Positions 25,858 through 35,943 of a stretch of DNA of 64,000 bases are shown here, in pieces (the stretch's first letter is position 1; each line of letters opens with the position of its first letter). This DNA is from Streptosporangium brasiliense (lineage in GTDB: Bacteria; Actinomycetota; Actinomycetes; Streptosporangiales; Streptosporangiaceae): positions 4,340,001-4,404,000 of the forward strand of contig NZ_JAUSRB010000002.1 of assembly GCF_030811595.1 (NCBI RefSeq), read 5' to 3'. The position numbers were made by a program, and so were the translations under genes. Under the pieces are notes generated by a model. It saw only the letters and a program-made list of their open reading frames with translations, was not told the DNA's origin and ran no database searches.

Positions 25858-26994
25858 TCAAGAATCACACGCGGCCGGGCCGTCCCGGCCGGCGAGGCGT
25901 TCGATCGCGATCATGGCGGCGTCGTCGCCAAGATGGCCGCCGACGTGGGCGAGGAGGTCGTCGTGGATGTGCCGCAGGAGTGCCTCGGGGCTGTCGCCGG
26001 TCCAGCCGGAGACCCGCTCGGCCAGCGGGTAGAAGACGCCGCCGGGATCGCGGGCCTCGATGACGCCGTCGGTGTAGAGCAGGAGGATGTCGCCCGCCTC
26101 GAACTTGAACGTCTCGATGTCGTAGTCGGGCTCGTGGAGCACGCCCAGGCCCAGCGGGGGCGCGGGCCGGCCGGCGTGGAGCGTCGTGACACGCCCGCCG
26201 CGCATCATCAGGGGCGGCGGATGCCCGCAGCTGATCATGTCGAGCAGCGCGTCGTCGTCGGGGATCTCGAACACCGCGGCGGTGACGAAGCTCTCGTCGG
26301 CGTCGTGCCCCGCCTCGACCGGCTGCCCCGGGCCCGCGCTGACGCTCTCCTCCAGGTCGGCGATGAGCATGGGCAGGCTGGTGTGGCGGCGGGAGGCCTC
26401 GCGGAAGGCGCCGAGCAGCAGGGCGGCCTCGGAGATGGCCTCCAGGCCCTTGCCCCGGGCGTCGCCGATGATCAGCCGGGTCCCGCCGGTGGTCCGTGCG
26501 GCGCCGTACAGGTCGCCGCCGATCTGGGCCTCCTCCTCGGCGGCGAGATACACCGAGGCGAGCCGGAGCGGGCCGATCAGCTCGGGGAGGGGCCGCAGCA
26601 GGACCCGCTGCGCGGCCTCGGACACCGACCGCACCTGGACGAGCTCCCGCCGGTCCCGGTCGCGGAGCAGGGAGAAGCCCACCACCAGGGCCGTGACCAC
26701 CATCAGGGCCAGGACCTGCACGCGCAGCTCCTGGGAGCCCAGCTCGCCGTCGCGGGCGCCGATGAGCATCTGGTCGGCGACGGCGAGGAGGCCGACCGTC
26801 CCGGTCAGCCGCGGGCCGGCGAGGGCGGCCGTGATCGCGGGCGCGGCGACCAGCAGCGGGGCCAGGTGGACCCGGCCCGGGATCAGGACGTCGGCGACCG
26901 TGATCCCCAGGATCAGCCCGAACGGGATCGCGGCCAGCGCGTATCCCGGACGCCGCAGGTCGCGTAACTCAGAAACACGCTGCCTAAGCTGCAT
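25858..26994 (-). CDS. Membrane-bound SpoIIE-type PP2C serine phosphatase
   Basis: A 378-aa protein with about four N-terminal membrane helices (residues 15-108) and a cytoplasmic PP2C/SpoIIE phosphatase domain (about 140-370). Metal-binding motifs are visible: GGDLYG, IGDARGKG, CGHPPP, LLLYTDGVIEARD and GDDAAM. Such RsbU/SpoIIE-like enzymes dephosphorylate anti-sigma-factor antagonists and so feed partner-switching control of alternative sigma factors. The membrane part suggests sensing of an envelope signal. No cognate anti-sigma gene is adjacent. The start ATG 26994 is the first convincing one. Confidence 0.9.
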   Translation of the reverse strand: MQLRQRVSELRDLRRPGYALAAIPFGLILGITVADVLIPGRVHLAPLLVAAPAITAALAGPRLTGTVGLLAVADQMLIGARDGELGSQELRVQVLALMVVTALVVGFSLLRDRDRRELVQVRSVSEAAQRVLLRPLPELIGPLRLASVYLAAEEEAQIGGDLYGAARTTGGTRLIIGDARGKGLEAISEAALLLGAFREASRRHTSLPMLIADLEESVSAGPGQPVEAGHDADESFVTAAVFEIPDDDALLDMISCGHPPPLMMRGGRVTTLHAGRPAPPLGLGVLHEPDYDIETFKFEAGDILLLYTDGVIEARDPGGVFYPLAERVSGWTGDSPEALLRHIHDDLLAHVGGHLGDDAAMIAIERLAGRDGPAACDS

Positions 26995-27030
26995 TCTTCC
27001 TGCTTACACCCTGCTGGAAACGGATCTTTC

Positions 27031-27127
27031 CCGAGCCCGCCGGACCGAGCCCGCCGGACCGAGCCCGCCGGATCGAGCCCGCCGTACTGAGCCCATCGGA
27101 CCGAGCCCGCCGGACCGAGCCCGCGGA
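27031..27127. repeat. 14-bp tandem repeat array, seven copies
   Basis: The unit CCGAGCCCGCCGGA begins at 27031, 27045, 27059, 27073, 27087, 27101 and 27115. Copies 4 and 5 are diverged and copy 7 has lost one base. The array fills the gap between the end of the ABC transporter gene and the start region of the phosphatase gene, right up to the transporter stop codon. Confidence 0.92.
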
Positions 27128-28909
<1,782 letters not shown>

Positions 28910-28911
28910 GC

Positions 28912-28976
28912 AACCTCTTTCTGATGCTATCTCAAACAGAGGTTAACTCACATTAATTCCAGCGGACAATGAGATA
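28912..28976. promoter_or_regulatory. Putative MarR operators between the ABC exporter and marR-type gene
   Basis: AACCTCT (28912-28918) and AGAGGTT (28938-28944) form one inverted repeat. TATCTCA (28928-28934) and TGAGATA (28970-28976) form another. The spacer is unusually AT-rich for this window, as expected of a divergent promoter region. Assignment to the adjacent MarR protein is inference. Confidence 0.5.
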
Positions 28977-28986
28977 AGTTCGGGGT

Positions 28987-29403
28987 GTGGAGAGGGAACT
29001 GGCCGATCTCGTGCACGGCGTCGGCCACCGGCTGCGGCGCGGTTACGGCGAGCGGCTCGGGCCGCTCGGACTCAGCCCCGGCCAGGCACGTGCGCTGCGG
29101 GTGATCGCCGACGCCGAGCCGCCGCTGAAGATGGTGCAGCTCGCCGAGAGACTCAGGATCGTGCCGCGCTCGGTCACCCCGGTGGTGGACGCGCTGGAGG
29201 AGGCCGGTCTGGTCCGCCGCGAGGTCGACCCGGCCAGCCGCCGCTCCATCCTGCTGGTGATCACTCCCGAGGGCCGGGCCCAGTACACGCAGGTGCGCGA
29301 GGCGCGCAGGCAGGTGGCCGAGGAGCTGTTCTCCGTCCTCACCTCCGAGCAGCAGGACCGGCTCAGGGAGCTGCTGGGGCTGGTGGACCGCGAGTTCGGG
29401 TAG
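28987..29403 (+). CDS. MarR-family transcriptional regulator
   Basis: Winged-helix regulator of 138 aa. The recognition region is LKMVQLAERLRIVPRSVTPVVDALEEAGLV (split across the helix-turn-helix), followed by the wing VRREVDPASRRSILLVITPEG. It is divergent from the multidrug-type ABC exporter, and MarR proteins in this arrangement generally repress both genes until a small aromatic or drug-like ligand binds. GTG 28987 is preceded only by a weak site, so a leaderless or short-leader message is possible. Confidence 0.9.
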   Translation: MERELADLVHGVGHRLRRGYGERLGPLGLSPGQARALRVIADAEPPLKMVQLAERLRIVPRSVTPVVDALEEAGLVRREVDPASRRSILLVITPEGRAQYTQVREARRQVAEELFSVLTSEQQDRLRELLGLVDREFG

Positions 29404-29429
29404 GCGGGCCGCGCGCCCGCCGGCTCGCC

Positions 29430-29495
29430 GGGCCGGTGGGCTCGCGCGTCCGCCGGGCCGGTGGGCTCGCCGGGGTCGTCGGGCCGGTGGGCTCG
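29430..29495. repeat. 15-bp direct repeats after the MarR gene
   Basis: GGGCCGGTGGGCTCG is at 29430-29444, 29455-29469 and 29481-29495, with a partial fourth copy after 29504. The array lies between the MarR and amidohydrolase-like genes, which converge. No function evident. Confidence 0.8.
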
Positions 29496-29581
29496 GGCGT
29501 CGCCGGGCCGGTCGTCCGGGCCGTCATGTCGCCCGCCGGGCGTGGGAGGTCCGGCGGCCGGGGCGGGCCTCCCGGCCCCGG

Positions 29582-30628
29582 TCAGGCGAGCCGCCTGGCT
29601 TCGGCGTCCAGGTCGTCGCCGGGGCGGTGGCGGATCCGGCCGCCGATGACCGTGGCCACGCACCGGCCCGGCCCCTCGCGGAGCAGGGCGGTGTAGGCGG
29701 TCGGCCCGTCGGCCTCCACCGCGAAGACGGCGAAGTCGGCCCGGCTGCCCGGGCCGAGGGAGCCCAGGCGGCCCGGGCCCTCGGCCATGCCCAGGGCCCG
29801 GGCCCCGCCCAGGGTCACCGCCTCGACCAGGAGCCGGTCGCGGACCGGGTCGCGGGCGTGCGCGCGGGCGGCGGCCAGCGGGTCGCCGCCGGTCCGGGTA
29901 CCGAAGGCGACGGTGAGCTCGCCGTCCAGCAGCCCCTCGGCGGCGAACGGCGACGAGATCGCCACCGCCGTGTTCCGGGCCCGGAGAAGCTTGCGTCCGG
30001 TCTCGTCGAGCGGGCCGGAGATCGCCACGTGGCAGCCGGGCCCGAGGGCGCCCACCTCGTCCAGGAAGGCGGCCGGATGCCGCCCGAGCTCGACGTGGAG
30101 CCGGAGCCCGAACGTCCGGGACAGGATGGCCAGGTCCTCCATGACCGCGGGGTCGGGGGAGTGCGGGGCGATGCCGACGATCCCCGGATGGTCCACCTCG
30201 CGGATGGCGGTGATCAGCCGGTCACGCCCGTCGTGCTCCCAGCGCCTCTCGTCCTCGCAGCGCGTCTCCAGGTAGGTCACGCCGCCGAGGCCGGCCTCAC
30301 CGGCCGCGGACGCGGTGTCCAGGTCGCCCGCCACGCCCGCGACCGCGGTGACGCCGTGGGCGGTGACCCGGGACAGGGCCCGGTCCAGCCGGAGATGGGC
30401 GTCGACCAGCCCCGGTATGATCATCCCCGGCCAGCGGGCCGGGACGAGCTCGGGATAGGCGGCCTCGATCTCCCGGCGCGGGCCGACCCGGACCACCCGG
30501 TGGCCCCGGACGGCGACGGCGCCGTCCTCGACGGGCGGCTCGCAGACGGGGAGGACGAGGGGCGCGCTGTGCACGGCGACCGGCGTGAGCGCACGGGCGC
30601 CGATGGCGTGGCCCGCGCGCGTGGGCAT
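29582..30628 (-). CDS. Amidohydrolase-like protein lacking metal ligands
   Basis: A 348-aa protein with the overall plan of the cytosine-deaminase/amidohydrolase superfamily: an N-terminal beta domain (DGAVAVRGHRVVRVG), the entry strand PGLVDAHLRLDRAL, a barrel, and the C-terminal GSLGPGSRADFAVF. The HxH metal motif is altered (H-L-R). The later positions that normally carry a metal His and the catalytic Asp also read otherwise: GCHVAISGP where a His-containing strand is expected, and VAFGTRTGG where LGTDS is usual. It is therefore probably not a metal-dependent hydrolase and may be a regulatory or structural paralogue. ATG 30628 is chosen because AGGAG lies 5 bases upstream (an alternative GTG is at 30634). 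Confidence 0.75.
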   Translation of the reverse strand: MPTRAGHAIGARALTPVAVHSAPLVLPVCEPPVEDGAVAVRGHRVVRVGPRREIEAAYPELVPARWPGMIIPGLVDAHLRLDRALSRVTAHGVTAVAGVAGDLDTASAAGEAGLGGVTYLETRCEDERRWEHDGRDRLITAIREVDHPGIVGIAPHSPDPAVMEDLAILSRTFGLRLHVELGRHPAAFLDEVGALGPGCHVAISGPLDETGRKLLRARNTAVAISSPFAAEGLLDGELTVAFGTRTGGDPLAAARAHARDPVRDRLLVEAVTLGGARALGMAEGPGRLGSLGPGSRADFAVFAVEADGPTAYTALLREGPGRCVATVIGGRIRHRPGDDLDAEARRLA

Positions 30629-30759
30629 AGACACTCCTGTCCGTTTGTCCCTTTAGGGAGGGTAAGGGCATCGGCCTGCTGATCTCAAATGTCGCACCGG
30701 AGGGGTGCGTCGCGGGCCGTTTTCCTACACCTGACAGACGACATTCCTACATAAGACGA

Positions 30760-30786
30760 TTGATCGTTGATAAAGCGATCTATAGC
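30760..30786 (+). promoter_or_regulatory. Possible promoter of the M6 protease gene (leaderless)
   Basis: TTGATC (30760-30765) and TATAGC (30781-30786) are spaced by 15 bp, shorter than ideal; GATTGA at 30758 gives 17. The GTG at 30797 is 11 bases after the -10 box and no ribosome-binding site is visible, consistent with a leaderless or near-leaderless message. Confidence 0.4.
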
Positions 30787-30796
30787 GTCATTTGGC

Positions 30797-32890
30797 GTGA
30801 CTCGACCCCCCAGGTTGCTGAAAGCTCTCATCGCGGCGGTGGTGCTGATCCCCGTCGGACTCGCCTCCGCCCCCGCCTCCGCCGACCCCTCTCCCGCGCC
30901 CGAGCACCCCTGGCGTCTGGACCACTGGCCCCAGACCCAGCCCTGGCAGCGGGACGAACCCACGGCCACGCTCCGCGGCAAGCCCGGCGGCCCGGCCCCG
31001 ATCGACCCGCAGAACTGGAAGAACCCGGACCACATGACGTGGGCCGACTACCGGAAATCGCCGGGCACCGACTGGGCCGACCCTGCGGTCAAGGGCTCCA
31101 AGCGCACCTTCCGCGGCGCGCTGGTCCTGCTCGACTATCCCAACCAGCCGTTCGTGGTCACCCAGCCCCAGGGGTCGACGGTCTTCAAGAACCCCAGCGC
31201 CGAGGCCCACGACGTGCCGCGTGAGAAGGTCGCCCAGTTCTACAAGGACTTCCTCAACACCCCCAACCAGCTCAACCGCGGCCACACCATCCACGAGTAC
31301 TGGATGGAGGACTCCGGCGGCCGCTACGGCGTCGACCTGACCGCCTTCGGCCCCTACCGGATGCCGGGCAAGTCCCACGAGTACGCCATGGAGTTCCAGG
31401 CGGGCACCGGCTGCCCGGCGGGCGACAGCTGCAACAAGAACATCAGGACCGACGGGCGGGCCGCCTGGGTGGCCGCCGAGGGGACGGAGGTCCCCGCCGG
31501 GTTCGACTTCGTCTTCTTCCTGAGCGCCGGTCAGGACGAGTCTGCCACCTGGCAGGAGTTCGGGCCGATCAAGTTCCCGGCCAAGGAGGCGGTGACCGAC
31601 GACTTCGGCCCGCCCGACCCCGCCCTGCCCAACTGGGCCAGGACCCGGTACGTGGAGTGGACCTCCTGGGCCTCGGCCTCGGCCATCTGGCCCAACGCCG
31701 GAGGCGGGTCCTCCACCCAGGCCGAGAGCTCCGGGCAGGGCGTCTACGCCCACGAGCTCAGCCACATCCTCGGCATCGGCGACAACTACAACAACCCGTT
31801 CGGGGTGCCGCCCAGGCGGGCCTACACCGGCATCTGGGAGATGCTCAGCCGGGGCAGCTTCAACGGGCCCGGCGGCCCGCACAGCCGCTGGATGATCCCG
31901 CCCACCGGAGGCGGCTCCATGGGCGCCCAGCACATGCTCCGCAACAAGATCAAGCTTGAGATGGTGGACGAGCGGAACGTGCTGCGTCTGTCCCGCGAGG
32001 CGCTGGCCGAGTCCGGTCTCGTCGTGGCCAAGGTCACCGCCCGGGTGGTCCAGCCGGGACCGACCGGCCTGTCCGGGGTCAACATCGCCTTCGGCGACGG
32101 TGACCGCAGCCCGGCCTGCGACACCGCCAAGGACCCGTTCTGCGACGGCGGCGGCTACAACAACTACACCGTCGAGGTCGTCGACCGGATGGGTGCCGAC
32201 TCCTTCACGCCCGACTCCGGCGTGCTGCTGGCCAAGACCAAGAACGAGGACCGCGCGCCGTTCGAGTGGGTCGTCGACGCCAACCCGCAGGACATCGGGA
32301 TGACCGACTACGTCCTGCCCGACGGCACCGCCGTGCCCATCACGATCGGTGACTACCGCCAGCTCTCGGACGCCCTGTTCCACGCCGGCACCGACTCCGG
32401 CTCCGAGTTCGAGTACGTCGACGAGGCCAACAGGCTCCACTTCTACGTCCTCGACGTGCAGCGCGACCGCGAGGGCGTCCTGTCCTACACGGTGGCCGTC
32501 CGCTCCCTGGACGGCGCCGGGCCGCAGCGGCGCGGCCTGAAGCTGCTGCCCGCCGCCGGGGTCCCCGACGGCAAGGGCCTGTCCTCCTGCCGCTTCCCGC
32601 TGTTCAACACCGGCAAGGCCGCCCCCGCCCAGGGGCAGCACCCCGAGGACGTGAGCGCCTACCTCAACGGCGACGTCTACCGGCTCTCGGCCACCGTCGA
32701 GGGCAGGGGCTGGACGGCCTCGCTGCCCAACCAGCTGGCGACCGCGGACTTCGGCGGGCGGACGCTGGTGGCCGTCAACGCCCAGCGGGCCTCCGGCGGC
32801 AGCCGTCTGGCCAAGGTCACGCTGACCGCCACCTCCGAGAGCGACCCGTCCAGGACCGCCAAGGCCACCTGTCACGTGATCGGCCTGTAG
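30797..32890 (+). CDS. Secreted M6 (immune inhibitor A-like) metalloprotease
   Basis: Exported protease of about 697 aa. A signal peptide spans roughly residues 1-30 from GTG 30797 (LLKALIAAVVLIPVGL, cut after an ASA-type site). The zinc motif is HELSHILGIGDNY with H319, E320 and H323, matching M6 peptidases related to InhA. The catalytic region runs about 60-420 and is followed by beta-rich C-terminal parts. A longer reading from TTG 30767 is possible but would place charged residues ahead of the signal. It is monocistronic, followed by a perfect palindrome at 32931. Substrates are unknown; a role in extracellular protein breakdown fits the peptidase and chitinase genes nearby. Confidence 0.88.
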   Translation: MTRPPRLLKALIAAVVLIPVGLASAPASADPSPAPEHPWRLDHWPQTQPWQRDEPTATLRGKPGGPAPIDPQNWKNPDHMTWADYRKSPGTDWADPAVKGSKRTFRGALVLLDYPNQPFVVTQPQGSTVFKNPSAEAHDVPREKVAQFYKDFLNTPNQLNRGHTIHEYWMEDSGGRYGVDLTAFGPYRMPGKSHEYAMEFQAGTGCPAGDSCNKNIRTDGRAAWVAAEGTEVPAGFDFVFFLSAGQDESATWQEFGPIKFPAKEAVTDDFGPPDPALPNWARTRYVEWTSWASASAIWPNAGGGSSTQAESSGQGVYAHELSHILGIGDNYNNPFGVPPRRAYTGIWEMLSRGSFNGPGGPHSRWMIPPTGGGSMGAQHMLRNKIKLEMVDERNVLRLSREALAESGLVVAKVTARVVQPGPTGLSGVNIAFGDGDRSPACDTAKDPFCDGGGYNNYTVEVVDRMGADSFTPDSGVLLAKTKNEDRAPFEWVVDANPQDIGMTDYVLPDGTAVPITIGDYRQLSDALFHAGTDSGSEFEYVDEANRLHFYVLDVQRDREGVLSYTVAVRSLDGAGPQRRGLKLLPAAGVPDGKGLSSCRFPLFNTGKAAPAQGQHPEDVSAYLNGDVYRLSATVEGRGWTASLPNQLATADFGGRTLVAVNAQRASGGSRLAKVTLTATSESDPSRTAKATCHVIGL

Positions 32891-32930
32891 CGGGTCCCGG
32901 CGGAGGCCGGAGGAGACCCACGGACGGACG

Positions 32931-32966
32931 GTGACGGGGTACGGCGGGCCCGCCGTACCCCGTCAC
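32931..32966. terminator. Perfect 36-bp palindrome after the M6 protease gene
   Basis: Arms 32931-32948 and 32949-32966 are exact reverse complements with no spacer (centre GGGCCC). As RNA it would fold into a 16-bp stem with a 4-nt loop, a strong terminator-like hairpin 40 bp after the stop. No U-tract follows. The right arm is part of a direct repeat (see next entry). Confidence 0.75.
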
Positions 32967-33036
32967 CGGCGGCTCCGGGGGCGCGCGCCGTACCGCGGTC
33001 GCGGAGGCGCGTGCCGTACCCCGTCACCGGCGGCTC
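32952..33036. repeat. 24-bp direct repeat overlapping the palindrome
   Basis: The 24 bases at 32952-32975 recur exactly at 33013-33036, 61 bp apart. Because the first copy is the right arm of the 36-bp palindrome, the left arm could pair with either copy. The rest of the 382-bp gap (32891-33272) shows no gene. Confidence 0.85.
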
Positions 33037-33272
33037 AGGCCGGATCTCCGGCGGCGCGCCGGGGCGGGGTCGAGGGCGTGCCCGCCGGCCCTCCGCATGG
33101 CCGGGGCCGGGGCGCTCCGCTCCGGAAATTCGCGGTAATGTCACGTTCTCGACTGATCCGTGTCACTTCGGGACGCCGCCGGCCGCCGGGAGTCTGGTTC
33201 AATAAATCTTGGACGACACGTCGGCCGGGGCGGGGGCCGCGGACGTGTCGCGGTTCTCTCCGGGGGGTGTGG

Positions 33273-35852
33273 ATGCCCAGGCCGTCGAACGTGCCTGATC
33301 ATCGTGATCCGGGACCGCGGAGGCGATCGATCCCGCTGGCGGCCCCCGCCGCCGCCGGAATCGCCGCCGCGGTCGCCAGCATCCTGGCCACGTCGCTCGA
33401 CATCTGGGACCTGCCCACCCAGGTCAAGGTGGGCATCACCGTGTGCACCGCCCTCCTGGTCGGCCTGCTCACCTGGGCGACCACCGGGGCGCGGGAGCGG
33501 GAGCAGCAGGAGCCCGCCCCGGGGCACGGCCCCTCCTGGCGCCCGCCCGACCAGTGGCCACCGGTCTCCACGCACTTCACCGGGCGCACCGAATCGCTGG
33601 CCGAGCTGCGCCAGGTGTTCGCCGAGCGCCGCCGCTCCCGCGGCCCCGGCGAGAACACCTCGCCGCTGGTCGTCTCGGTGTACGGCAGGGGCGGGGTGGG
33701 CAAGTCCGCGCTCACCGCCAGGTTCGGGCACGAGGTCGCCGACCGGTTCCCCGACGGGCGCCTCTACGCCGACCTGCGCGGCGCGGTGGAGGCGCCGGTC
33801 CAGCCCGAGGAGGTGCTGATCGGCTTCCTGCGGGCGCTGGGGGTGCGGCTCACCACCGACCCCGGCGGCCTGACCGAGCTGCGCAAGCTCTGGCTGACCT
33901 GGACCAAGGGCAGGCGCATCCTGATCGGCCTGGACAACGCCCAGGACGGGGACCAGGTCAAGGACCTGATCCCGGCCGAGCCGGGGTGCGCCGTGATGAT
34001 CACCTCGCGGCAGCCGCTGTTCCTGCTCAACACCTACGACAAGCAGCTGTCGGTGTTCAGCGAGGCGCAGGGCGTGGAGCTGCTGGCCCGGCTGGCCGGG
34101 GACGACCGGGTCGCCGCCGACCTGGAGTCGGCCCAGGAGATCGTCCGCATGTGCGACCACCTGCCGCTGGCCATCGGCATCTGCGGCGGGCGCCTGGCGA
34201 CCCGGGAGAACTGGACCCTGCGCGGCCTCGCCGACCGGCTGAGGGACGAGCGCCGCCGCCTGGACCAGCTCGAACTCGCCCGCAGGCTCGACAAGAGCGT
34301 GCGCGCCTCGCTCCAGCTCAGCTACGACGACTGCACCGGCCTCCAGCGCCGCCTGCTGCGCCTGCTCAGCCTGCTCACCGCCCCCGACGTGCCCGGCTGG
34401 GTGGCGGGGGAGCTGCTGGCCGCCTCCGAGCTGGAGGGCGCCGACCAGTTGGAGGCCCTGGTCGACACCCAGCTCGCCGAGTGCTCCGGCATCGACTTCT
34501 CCGGCGTGATGCGCTACCGGCTGCACGACCTGGTCCGGATCTTCGCCCGCGAGCTGGCCTACTCCGGCTCCGGCGACGACGACGGCCACCGCCGGGCGGC
34601 CATCGAGCGGGTCCTGTCCGGCTACCGCCGCCGTGCCGAGACCGCCGCCATGGCCCGCTGGCCGCAGGACTGGGGCCGCAGCGGCAGGAACGCCGACCCG
34701 GCGTCCACGACGCTCGCCCAGGCGTCGGCGGCCGACTGGCTCAACGCCGAGCGGCTGACCCTGGTCGCCATGATCAACCAGGCCCGCGGCCTGGAGATGT
34801 GGGAGCTGGCCTGGGGGCTGGGCCGGGCCTTCTGCTCGCTGTGCCACTCCCTGCGGGCCTACTGGTCCGACTGGCGGGCGGTCGCCGAGATCGTCTGCGA
34901 GGCGGCGGTCCACATGGACGACCGGCGGGCCCTGGGCATCGCGCTGCTGGACCGGGCGGCGGTGACCGGCGGGCAGGGCAGCCACCAGGTCGCCAGGGCG
35001 GACGCCGAGCGGGCGCTGGAGCTCTTCACCGGGCTGGGGGAGTCCTGGTGGGCCGCGCGGGCGATGCGCTCGGTCGGCATGTCGCTGTTCAGCGACGGCA
35101 ACCTCGACCTGGGCCAGGACTACCTCATCGAGGCGATCACCGCCTTCAAGGGAGAGGACGACCGCTGGTGGACGGCCCGGACCCAGCGCAACCTGGCCGA
35201 GCTCCGGCTCGCCCAGCGCCGGCCCGAGCAGGCCAAGGAGCTGCTGGAGGAGGCCCTGCAGGTGTTCAAGCACGACCGCAACCGCTACTCCGAGGCGCAG
35301 ACGCTGCGCGCCTACGGCGAGGTGCTCGGCGCGACCGCGCGGGCGTTGCACGCCAAGGGGGAGACGAGGGCCGCCGAGGAGGACTTCATCCGGGCCGGGT
35401 TCAGCCTCGACCGGGCGGCGGAGACCTTCCGGCTCAGAGGCGAGCTCTGGGAGGAGGCCAGGTGCCTGCGCGCGGCCGGCGAGGTCGGCAACCCGGCCGA
35501 CGGGCTCCGCGAGCTGACCTACGTACGGCGGGCCACGGAGATGCTGAGCGCCCTCGGCGACTCCTGGGGCGTGGCCAGGGCCGAGCTGTCGGCCGGACGC
35601 GCCCACGGCCGGCTGGGCCGTGCCCCCGAGGCGCGGGCGTCCCTGGAGCGGGCCGTGCACGCGTTCGAGGAGCTGGGCGACCGCTGGTGGATGGCCAGGA
35701 GCCTGCGTTACCTCGGCGAGGCGCATCTGGAGGCGGGTGATCGCGATGCGGCGCTCTTCCCGCTCAGGCACGCCCAGGACATCTACCGGAGCCTGGGCAA
35801 CCAGGCCGGGATGGGCCGCACCCTCGAACTCCTGCGCCGCGCCGGAGAGTGA
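33273..35852 (+). CDS. Membrane-anchored STAND NTPase with TPR repeats
   Basis: An 859-aa protein. Two predicted membrane helices near the N-terminus (about 22-45 and 50-70) precede an NB-ARC-like ATPase: Walker A GRGGVGKS, Walker B RILIGLDNAQD, and the CDHLPLAIGICGG (GLPL-like) motif, all within about 100-330. A winged-helix segment and a C-terminal array of roughly seven TPR-like repeats (about 500-859) follow. STAND proteins are signal-transducing ATPase switches; the repeats would sense a ligand. No effector domain (nuclease, protease, TIR) is visible, so signalling rather than defence is the cautious reading. ATG 33273 follows a GGGGGG tract; GTG 33267 is an alternative. Confidence 0.85.
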   Translation: MPRPSNVPDHRDPGPRRRSIPLAAPAAAGIAAAVASILATSLDIWDLPTQVKVGITVCTALLVGLLTWATTGAREREQQEPAPGHGPSWRPPDQWPPVSTHFTGRTESLAELRQVFAERRRSRGPGENTSPLVVSVYGRGGVGKSALTARFGHEVADRFPDGRLYADLRGAVEAPVQPEEVLIGFLRALGVRLTTDPGGLTELRKLWLTWTKGRRILIGLDNAQDGDQVKDLIPAEPGCAVMITSRQPLFLLNTYDKQLSVFSEAQGVELLARLAGDDRVAADLESAQEIVRMCDHLPLAIGICGGRLATRENWTLRGLADRLRDERRRLDQLELARRLDKSVRASLQLSYDDCTGLQRRLLRLLSLLTAPDVPGWVAGELLAASELEGADQLEALVDTQLAECSGIDFSGVMRYRLHDLVRIFARELAYSGSGDDDGHRRAAIERVLSGYRRRAETAAMARWPQDWGRSGRNADPASTTLAQASAADWLNAERLTLVAMINQARGLEMWELAWGLGRAFCSLCHSLRAYWSDWRAVAEIVCEAAVHMDDRRALGIALLDRAAVTGGQGSHQVARADAERALELFTGLGESWWAARAMRSVGMSLFSDGNLDLGQDYLIEAITAFKGEDDRWWTARTQRNLAELRLAQRRPEQAKELLEEALQVFKHDRNRYSEAQTLRAYGEVLGATARALHAKGETRAAEEDFIRAGFSLDRAAETFRLRGELWEEARCLRAAGEVGNPADGLRELTYVRRATEMLSALGDSWGVARAELSAGRAHGRLGRAPEARASLERAVHAFEELGDRWWMARSLRYLGEAHLEAGDRDAALFPLRHAQDIYRSLGNQAGMGRTLELLRRAGE

Positions 35853-35943
35853 GCCGGACCCCGCTCGGCGGGGCGGCGCCGTTGCGGCAATGAGCACCGG
35901 GCGTTAACTGTGCGGACATACCCTGGCGTATAGGCTCATCGTG

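Noticed and set aside
29404-29581. Repeats near the MarR gene as a CRISPR-like array
   Set aside because: Units are 15 bp with 10-11-bp GC-rich spacers of similar sequence; no cas genes are present, so it is a simple GC repeat.
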